Source: Candidatus Omnitrophota bacterium
GTDB lineage: Bacteria; Omnitrophota; Gorgyraeia; Gygaellales; Profunditerraquicolaceae
Assembly: GCA_023818905.1 (NCBI GenBank)
Contig: JAMWDE010000009.1
Location: forward strand, 1 to 13,598
Length of the DNA: 13,598 nt
Reading direction: 5' to 3'
Each line of letters starts with the position of its first letter. Position 1 is the stretch's first letter. Below are positions 7,140 to 12,311 of this stretch, one piece after another. The notes under the pieces were generated by a model. It was not told where the DNA came from, did not search any database, and saw nothing but the letters and a program-made list of their open reading frames with translations. The position numbers were made by a program, and so were the translations under genes.

Positions 7140-8129
7140 TCAACTAAGATTGTATCTCTTTAATGCACTATTTAGAATCTTACCTATTAACTGTTCATAA
7201 GATAAACCAATCTCTTTTGCCACTAATGGAAATACATCCTCTGTAGACAAGGAGGGTAGGGGATTTATCTCTAATACATAGATGTTACCTTTATCATCTA
7301 CCCTAAAGTCGATTCTACCGAAATCCCGACACTCTACCGCCTGGTATGTCTTTAAGGCAAGTTCGGATATCTTTTGGTTTAACTCTCGGCCTATGCGTGC
7401 TGGGCATATATATTCTAACCTATCAGAAGTTATGTGCGCAAAGGTATAAAACTTATCCTCAAGTTTTAATTTTCCATCTATCTTTATCTGTACCACAGGC
7501 ATCACCTCAGGTGGATCATTACCTATTACCACCACAGTAAATTCTTGCCCGCAGATAAACTCTTCTACCAAGGCGGGTTGTTTATAGGTGTTAATAACGT
7601 ATTCTGCCTGCTTTTTTAACTGTTCTATATTCTCTACTCGCGAGTTCTCAGTTAGTCCTTTTGATGACCCCTCAAAACGCGGTTTGACAATCAAAGGAAA
7701 CCTCAGGTGATCAGTATCTATCAAGTTGCTTGTATCCTTTATCTCTGTAAATCTCGGAGTAGGGATGCCAGAAGCAATGAAGATTTTCTTGGCCATAATC
7801 TTATCTAAGGTAAGGCCTAAGGTCAAGCCATCTGCCCCCACAAAGGGGATACCTGCCATCTCTAATATTATCGGAACCTGAGATTCTCTGTTTCTACCCC
7901 AGAGGCCCTCTGAGATGTTAAAGACAATATCCATCTTTATCTTATCTAACTGGTCTATGAGACGGGCTACGTTACCAATCCTTTTTACTGTAAAACCTTG
8001 ATTTTCAATAGCAGAGGCAATAATATCTATAGTAGAAGGGTGGTCAAACTCGGCATTAGCATCTGGTGGGTCATCCTCTTTAAATCTGTATTCTGTCTTT
8101 AAATCATAGGTTAAACCGACAATTTTCAT
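7140..8129 (-). CDS. ATP-grasp ligase related to D-alanine-D-alanine ligase (first tandem copy)
   Basis: A 329-residue paralogue of the downstream gene, sharing the same block order. Motifs: MDIVFNISEG (66-75), NRESQVPIILEMAGIPFVGA, the lysine K110 in LGLTLDK, FPLIVKPRFEGSSKG (144-158), LVEEFICGQEFTVV (187-200), FGRIDFRVDDKG (270-281) and YVLEINPLPSLS (284-295) with Mg ligands E287 and N289. As in its partner, the N terminus (LTYDLKTEYRF, then EFDHPSTIDIIASAI) does not carry the Ddl-specific first-substrate motif. Two non-identical ATP-grasp copies suggest either two successive ligations or a heteromeric enzyme; both are inference. The ATG at 8129 has no clear SD. An extended -10 promoter at 8194-8202 would give a leader of about 58 nt. 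It is the first gene of the three-gene unit ending in kamA. A cell-wall Ddl role is possible but less likely. Confidence 0.85.
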   Translation of the reverse strand: MKIVGLTYDLKTEYRFKEDDPPDANAEFDHPSTIDIIASAIENQGFTVKRIGNVARLIDQLDKIKMDIVFNISEGLWGRNRESQVPIILEMAGIPFVGADGLTLGLTLDKIMAKKIFIASGIPTPRFTEIKDTSNLIDTDHLRFPLIVKPRFEGSSKGLTENSRVENIEQLKKQAEYVINTYKQPALVEEFICGQEFTVVVIGNDPPEVMPVVQIKIDGKLKLEDKFYTFAHITSDRLEYICPARIGRELNQKISELALKTYQAVECRDFGRIDFRVDDKGNIYVLEINPLPSLSTEDVFPLVAKEIGLSYEQLIGKILNSALKRYNLS

Positions 8130-8193
8130 ATTATGTGGAATCTATTTTGATAATTTTTTAACAGTTAAAGGCTTCTGCCACAGATTTTGTTTA

Positions 8194-8202
8194 ATTATAA
8201 CA
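8194..8202 (-). promoter_or_regulatory. Extended -10 promoter for the ATP-grasp/kamA operon
   Basis: TGTTATAAT on the minus strand (8202-8194) is a perfect TATAAT with the TG of an extended -10. No good -35 lies 16-18 bp upstream, where the A/T tract of the terminator sits; extended -10 promoters can work without one. The predicted start is near 8187. It lies just downstream of the terminator at 8219-8255, so the operon can be started afresh after transcription from the right has ended. Confidence 0.6.
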
Positions 8203-8218
8203 GGCTTTGACTTAATTT

Positions 8219-8255
8219 AAAAAAATAAGGGCTCCTTGTTTTTTGAAGCCCTTAT
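8219..8255 (-). terminator. Intrinsic terminator
   Basis: On the minus strand a perfect 9-bp stem ATAAGGGCT / AGCCCTTAT (8255-8247 with 8233-8225) encloses a 13-nt loop and runs directly into seven Ts (8225-8219, the first paired in the stem). There is no T-run on the plus side, so it acts on minus-strand transcripts only. It would end transcription from the GT2 gene and from the promoter at 8325-8353. Confidence 0.88.
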
Positions 8256-8318
8256 GAACTATTAACATCTTTTCAACTGAATTTATTTAACCTCCAAAAT
8301 ATTTTCGTTTTTATTTAC
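8219..8318 (-). ncRNA. Candidate ~100-nt small RNA or leader between promoter and terminator
   Basis: A strong minus-strand promoter (8325-8353) has a predicted start near 8318, and the intrinsic terminator ends at 8219, leaving a discrete transcript of about 100 nt. The transcript has an unpaired GGAGG at 8295-8291, but no start codon follows at useful spacing; the nearest reading frames are 4-6 codons. An 18-codon frame from the ATG at 8269 runs through the terminator stem and has no SD at proper spacing, so I do not call it a gene. A second GGA (ACAAGGAG) sits at the loop-stem edge of the terminator hairpin. The element could be a free sRNA or an attenuated leader of the ATP-grasp operon. 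I recognise no known RNA family. Confidence 0.45.
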
Positions 8319-8324
8319 AGTATT

Positions 8325-8353
8325 TTTTTATCATAATACACTGCATTTGTCAA
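8325..8353 (-). promoter_or_regulatory. Strong intergenic minus-strand promoter with consensus -35
   Basis: TTGACA (8353-8348), a 17-bp spacer, then TGATAAAAA, an extended -10 with hexamer TAAAAA (8330-8325). Just upstream is an A/T tract (about 8354-8368) resembling an UP element. Beyond it, 8369-8404 holds several ATCG/CGAT half-sites, including ATCG (8387-8390) facing CGAT (8401-8404), which might be an operator. The promoter lies after the GT2 stop codon and before the terminator, so it does not serve a visible protein gene directly. Confidence 0.6.
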
Positions 8354-8437
8354 GTATTTTTTATTTTTATCGTTTCTCGACGGAAAATCGTATAAATTTG
8401 CGATCTTTTAAAAAGTTCTACCTTATCAAATAAATCT

Positions 8438-9409
8438 TTACAAAGGTAACTCACTAATATGGGCTTGCCTTATTTTTCTTCTTTTTCTTAATGCTGACTT
8501 TATATAAATAAAATTCCTAAAGAATAATTTTATCTGGTGTGGCCTTAAGGTCAAAATATAACTCCAGACCATAATCTCATAAAATAATAAAAATGGGATA
8601 TGTAATAAAAAACCTAAGAGAGACTCATTTTTAATAAGAACTATATACCGGTTCTTTAATAGATGTGCCTGCAGTTCTTCGTTAAGATATAATCTGGCAT
8701 AAGGTTTACCTATGCCTTGAAGTTTTCTTGTTGAACCTCCCCGTAGATGATAGGCAATCGCCTCTGGTACATAATAACCCTTCCAACCTTTATGCTGTGC
8801 CCTCCAGGCAACATCCAAATCTTCATAGAAAAAACAGAAATCAGAATCAAAATAATTATCGCCTTCTTTTATTTCCTCTAACATAATTCTACGATAGAAT
8901 GCAACTGCACCGTTTACCCCAAAGATGTATCCCTGCTTTTGAAACTGACCTTTATCTTTTATGCCGTATCCTCTCTCATAAGCAGTCCGCCAAGCGCTTA
9001 AAAACAAACCTATGGTATCTAAGGTAACTTTATCCCAACGCAGAACCTTACCACTTACCATACCTATCCTTGGCTCAATAGAAAAACCTCCCAATCCTTT
9101 CTCTATAAATTGACTATCCAGAATTACATCATCATTAAGACAGAGGACGAATTCAGTCTGAGTTAAGGATATGCCTATATTAAGGGAATTGCAATATGAT
9201 AGGTTCTTGGGACTGGAATAAAGTTTGATGGAAGGATAATTCTTAAGAAGTGTCCTCCTGAGATTCTGACTAAGCGAATTATCCACCACAACAATCTCAA
9301 GCCTAGAGTAAGTCTGCTTATTCAGTGAATCCAAACAGGATTCCACATACTTTCCCAGTCTACAGGTAACTACAATTACACCAACTATGTTATTTGACGA
9401 ATTCATCAT
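8438..9409 (-). CDS. GT2-family glycosyltransferase (rhamnosyltransferase-like)
   Basis: A 323-residue GT-A enzyme transferring a sugar from a nucleotide donor, probably during surface polysaccharide assembly on the inner face of the membrane. The N terminus shows VGVIVVTCRLGKYVESCLDS and LEIVVVDNSLS (residues 9-47). The metal/donor motif is LNDDV (91-95), a GVNGAVAFYRR block lies at 164-174, FFYEDLDVAWRAQHKGW (193-209) holds the catalytic-base region, and HLRGGS is at 221-226. The arrangement resembles WbbL-type rhamnosyltransferases, which fits the rhamnose genes nearby, but the acceptor and donor are not shown. About residues 262-287 are hydrophobic and may anchor the protein to the membrane, followed by a basic tail. 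Two ATGs stand side by side at the start with no SD. The promoter at 9421-9429 would give a leader of only about 5 nt. It is divergent from the O-antigen ligase. Confidence 0.9.
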   Translation of the reverse strand: MMNSSNNIVGVIVVTCRLGKYVESCLDSLNKQTYSRLEIVVVDNSLSQNLRRTLLKNYPSIKLYSSPKNLSYCNSLNIGISLTQTEFVLCLNDDVILDSQFIEKGLGGFSIEPRIGMVSGKVLRWDKVTLDTIGLFLSAWRTAYERGYGIKDKGQFQKQGYIFGVNGAVAFYRRIMLEEIKEGDNYFDSDFCFFYEDLDVAWRAQHKGWKGYYVPEAIAYHLRGGSTRKLQGIGKPYARLYLNEELQAHLLKNRYIVLIKNESLLGFLLHIPFLLFYEIMVWSYILTLRPHQIKLFFRNFIYIKSALRKRRKIRQAHISELPL

Positions 9410-9422
9410 TATACTTTAAAAT
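9394..9422 (+). promoter_or_regulatory. Plus-strand promoter of the O-antigen ligase gene
   Basis: TTGACG (9394-9399), a 17-bp spacer and TAAAAT (9417-9422). The predicted start is near 9429, three bases before the ATG at 9432, so the message would be essentially leaderless; no SD is present. The -35 lies inside the start of the GT2 gene and the -10 overlaps the opposing -10 by two bases. Confidence 0.55.
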
Positions 9423-9429
9423 TATATCA
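9421..9429 (-). promoter_or_regulatory. Minus-strand extended -10 promoter of the GT2 gene
   Basis: TGATATAAT on the minus strand (9429-9421) is an extended -10 with a perfect TATAAT. TAGAAA, 17 bp further upstream, is a 4/6 match to the -35. The predicted start is near 9414, about 5 nt before the ATG at 9409. It overlaps the start codon context and promoter of the divergent ligase gene. Confidence 0.5.
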
Positions 9430-9431
9430 TA

Positions 9432-10556
9432 ATGCTTAGCATATTTCTAATCCTAATCTCTATACGTCCGTTCATCTCATCGGTTGCCTTTCCTTATGCA
9501 AACCACATATACACTATCCTGCTCTTTTCTTTTATAGCTTTCTATATCTTCAAAAAAGGCATGTCTTTAAAAGCAATCGGACATATAAAATATCCTCTGC
9601 TTTTATTTACAACATCTATCTTTATCTGTCTGATATTCTCACAAGATAGAATAACCAGCGCAAAAGAAATATACAAATATATAGGAGGAATCATACTACT
9701 TGTTTTTACTGCTTCCTTACCAACCTCAGAAAAGAACCGAGTTATCTCATATCTAGTAAATGTTGGGCTTATCATTAGTCTGCTAGCCATCTATCAATAT
9801 ACTTTTGGTTTCTCGCATCTTGTAAACTATACTGGAAAAAAGGAAATAACAGATTTATTTACCTTGGATTATATATCCAGAAGAAGACCTTTTTTGCCTT
9901 TTGTAACACCTAATCTCTTAGGTGGATATCTGGCAATGATTATTCCTTTGGGTTTGATTTATAAAAAGAAAATATGGATAGTTATCCCTATAGCTGTGGC
10001 ACTGGTGCTTACTGCGTCATTGGGCGCACTTTTAAGCTTACTGGTTGGGTTGATATTGTATTTTTATTTAAAAGGTGGACTAAATCAAAAAAGTATTGTA
10101 CCTATATTTGTGATACTAGCTATAATCTCTCTGGTGTTTATCTTTAGGTCATCCGCTCAAAAATACCATACTCAACCAATATTCTCTACACTGATGAGAT
10201 TAAACTACTGGCAAGATAGTCTAAAAATAATTAAGAAGTATCCTCTGATAGGGGTAGGACTAGGAAATTTTAACCTCGCTAATAGCCGCTATGCCCACAA
10301 TTCCTATCTACAACTTTGGGCAGAAATGGGAGTCTTAGGAATAATAGCCTTTTTATGGTTGGTTGTTGCAATTCTTAAATACAATCTTGAGAGGCTTAAA
10401 AATCACAACCGAACCACATACATCCCTCTCATAACATCAGTTGTTATCTTTTTAGTCCATAATCTTATAGATTTTAGCTTCTTTCTTGCTGAGATAAGTT
10501 TTGTCTGGTGGGTAGTTATGGGGTTGGGATTGGAGGATTCTTACAAAGATGCTTAG
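9432..10556 (+). CDS. O-antigen ligase / polymerase family membrane protein (Wzy_C type)
   Basis: A 374-residue polytopic inner-membrane protein with roughly ten hydrophobic segments spread along its length. The family hallmarks are SRRRPFLPFVTPNLLGGYLA (149-168), a TASLGALLSLLVGL segment (194-207), and the large-loop motif RLNYWQDSLKIIKKYP followed by LIGVGLGNF (256-280) and AHNSYLQLWAEMGVLG (288-303). H289 is in the conserved AHN, and LVHNLIDFSF lies near the C terminus. The family includes WaaL ligases, which join O-antigen to lipid A-core, and Wzy polymerases; sequence alone does not separate them. It is the only plus-strand gene here. It is divergent from the GT2 gene by 22 bp and overlaps the end of rmlB by 41 bp. 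The ATG at 9432 has no SD, consistent with a leaderless message from the promoter at 9394-9422. Confidence 0.92.
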   Translation: MLSIFLILISIRPFISSVAFPYANHIYTILLFSFIAFYIFKKGMSLKAIGHIKYPLLLFTTSIFICLIFSQDRITSAKEIYKYIGGIILLVFTASLPTSEKNRVISYLVNVGLIISLLAIYQYTFGFSHLVNYTGKKEITDLFTLDYISRRRPFLPFVTPNLLGGYLAMIIPLGLIYKKKIWIVIPIAVALVLTASLGALLSLLVGLILYFYLKGGLNQKSIVPIFVILAIISLVFIFRSSAQKYHTQPIFSTLMRLNYWQDSLKIIKKYPLIGVGLGNFNLANSRYAHNSYLQLWAEMGVLGIIAFLWLVVAILKYNLERLKNHNRTTYIPLITSVVIFLVHNLIDFSFFLAEISFVWWVVMGLGLEDSYKDA

Positions 10557-11508
10557 TGAGCCAACCCTGATGTTTTATATACCATATAACGGTTCTCTTC
10601 AGGCCATCTGTGAATCTGACCTTTGCCTGCCAACCCAGTTGTTTTCTAATCTTTGAACAATCTAAAGAATATCTGAAATCGTGGCCAGGTCTATCTTTAA
10701 CATAATTTATGAGTTTTTTGTCTTTGCCCAATATATCTAAAATTATCCTCACCACTTCTAAATTAGACATTCTTTGGCCACTTCCTATATTATAAATTTC
10801 GCCCAAACCTCCTTTCTTTAGTACCAGAAGGACCGCCTTGATACAATCAGAAACATAAAGCCACTCTCTAATATTCTCTCCCGTGCCATAAATAGGAACG
10901 CTTGCATTCTTTAAGGCATAGGATATTGCCAAAGGAACCAACTTTTCTGGTTCCTGCCAAGGACCATAATTGTTGCAGGGTCTTACTATAATTGCAGGAA
11001 ACCCATAAGTTCTAACATAAGCCATCACCAATAAATCTGCGGCTGCTTTAGAGGCAGCGTAGGGGTTACTTGGCTTCAAGGAGGATTCTTCACAAAAACT
11101 ACCTCTTCTTATCTCTCCATAAACCTCATCAGTTGAAACCTGAATGAATTTTTTGATTTTATACCTGCGGGAAATGTCTAAAAGAATCTGTGTGCCTCTG
11201 AGATTAGTCTCTATAAAGATTGCAGGATTATATATACTCCTATCCACATGGGTCTCGGCAGCAAAGTTAATTACTGCCTGCGGTTTTTCAGTCAAAAATA
11301 TCCTTATCATTTCTTTTTGATCACAAATATCGGATTTATAAAATCTAAATCTCCCGGATAACCCCTTTAACTTCTCCAGATCTCCGGCATAGGTCAATCT
11401 ATCTACTACAACAATTTTGTATCCTTCTCTAAGTCCCTGCCTGACGAACTCACTTCCCATAAAACCAGCGCCACCGCTAACTAATACCTTATATATTCCT
11501 TCACACAT
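10516..11508 (-). CDS. rmlB: dTDP-glucose 4,6-dehydratase (or UDP-glucose equivalent)
   Basis: A 330-residue extended SDR that converts NDP-glucose to NDP-4-keto-6-deoxyglucose with bound NAD. Motifs: GGAGFMGS (12-19), DRLTYAGDL (36-44), NFAAETHVDRS (81-91), STDEVYG (125-131, catalytic T126, D127, E128), YAASK (150-154, Y150 and K154), RPCNNYGPWQEPEKLVP, YGTGENIREWLYVSD and DRPGHDFRYSLD. This is the classic RmlB pattern. The ATG at 11508 lies inside the end of the upstream reductase gene (28-bp overlap), with GAGAGG about 10 nt upstream, so translation is probably coupled. The last 13 residues, after GWL, are encoded antisense to the end of the O-antigen ligase and are not part of the usual domain. 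Together with the upstream gene it would supply a nucleotide-rhamnose. Whether the nucleotide is dTDP or UDP is not shown. Confidence 0.94.
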   Translation of the reverse strand: MCEGIYKVLVSGGAGFMGSEFVRQGLREGYKIVVVDRLTYAGDLEKLKGLSGRFRFYKSDICDQKEMIRIFLTEKPQAVINFAAETHVDRSIYNPAIFIETNLRGTQILLDISRRYKIKKFIQVSTDEVYGEIRRGSFCEESSLKPSNPYAASKAAADLLVMAYVRTYGFPAIIVRPCNNYGPWQEPEKLVPLAISYALKNASVPIYGTGENIREWLYVSDCIKAVLLVLKKGGLGEIYNIGSGQRMSNLEVVRIILDILGKDKKLINYVKDRPGHDFRYSLDCSKIRKQLGWQAKVRFTDGLKRTVIWYIKHQGWLTKHLCKNPPIPTP

Positions 11509-12299
11509 TCTTCTAAGACCTCTCTTATATCTCTGAGTTTAAAGCCACTCTTTTCCAATTTTTTCGTAGATAAAATTAGATTAGTTCTTTTTAAATTTAG
11601 TCTTTTGGGATCTATAATCTCATATTGAAAATCAGGTACATACTTTCTATATACCTCTAAAAGCTCAGGATACCTTAAGACTCCCCTGTTAACTACATTG
11701 TAAATTCCTCTGGCATCAATCCTAATTAGATGCCTAAGCGCTTCCATAAAATCAGGAATATAGGTAACAGAATTAGGGATATCTATAACCCTTTTGTATT
11801 GAATGAGCTTAGTAAGTAGGTTTCTATAATGAGGTCGGTTATCTAAAGGCAATCTGGGCCTTACTATCAAAATATTGAACCTCTGGCATAAGACCTCCAG
11901 GGCCCTCTCGGCGTATATCTTTGCCCTACTGTAAAACAACTCAAAGAAATCAGGAATCTTTTCTTCGGGAATAGGTCTATCTCTGTGATAATCAAAATAA
12001 TAAACACATCCGCTACTAATATGGACTAATTTAATATTATTTCGCAAGGCAACTTCGGTCAGTATTATTGGCAAAAAGGTGTTAGCCAGTAAAGTCTTAT
12101 CTTTATTAAATTCGCATTCATCTACATTACTGCCAGTATGGCCTATACAGTTAATTACAATCCTAGGGTCAAATCTCTTGATCTCTTTTTGCATATCTCT
12201 AAATGAGTGTATTCTTTTATCTGAAATACTACATTTAAAAAATTCTTTTAGTCTATTTCCTATAAAACCTTTACCCAATATGAGTATTTCCCTGCGCAT
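11481..12299 (-). CDS. NRS/ER-like SDR: nucleotide-4-keto-6-deoxyglucose 3,5-epimerase/4-reductase (RmlD-related)
   Basis: A 272-residue SDR. The Rossmann motif is GKGFIG (9-14). The rest resembles the C-terminal half of plant rhamnose synthase (RHM) or the NRS/ER protein more than bacterial RmlD. Matching blocks are IGHTGSNVDECE (52-63; plant TGRPNVDWCE), SSGCVYYFD (95-103; plant TGCIFEYD), FFELFYSRAK (118-127, with the YxxxK pair Y123/K127), LLTKLIQYKRVIDIPNSVT (161-179; plant ITKISRYNKVVNIPNSMT) and ARGIYNVVNRGVLRYPELLEVYRKY. From memory, plant NRS/ER uses a Cys (about 115) and a Lys (about 183) for epimerisation; C98 and K164 fall at the equivalent places. This predicts one enzyme doing both epimerisation and reduction to make NDP-L-rhamnose. 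The ATG has no SD. The gene follows the GT39 gene by 12 bp and overlaps rmlB by 28 bp. A plain RmlD is the alternative. Confidence 0.82.
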   Translation of the reverse strand: MRREILILGKGFIGNRLKEFFKCSISDKRIHSFRDMQKEIKRFDPRIVINCIGHTGSNVDECEFNKDKTLLANTFLPIILTEVALRNNIKLVHISSGCVYYFDYHRDRPIPEEKIPDFFELFYSRAKIYAERALEVLCQRFNILIVRPRLPLDNRPHYRNLLTKLIQYKRVIDIPNSVTYIPDFMEALRHLIRIDARGIYNVVNRGVLRYPELLEVYRKYVPDFQYEIIDPKRLNLKRTNLILSTKKLEKSGFKLRDIREVLEECVKEYIRY

Positions 12300-12311
12300 A
12301 TTTTTTAAAAT

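Noticed and set aside
6099-8129. Calling the two ATP-grasp genes ddlA/ddlB for peptidoglycan
   Set aside because: The C-terminal ATP-grasp motifs fit, but the Ddl-specific N-terminal motif is absent and the context is kamA, not mur/fts genes.
8219-8269. 18-codon minus-strand frame starting at the ATG at 8269-8267
   Set aside because: The GGAGG is 22 nt away and the frame runs through the terminator stem and T-run; coding is unlikely.
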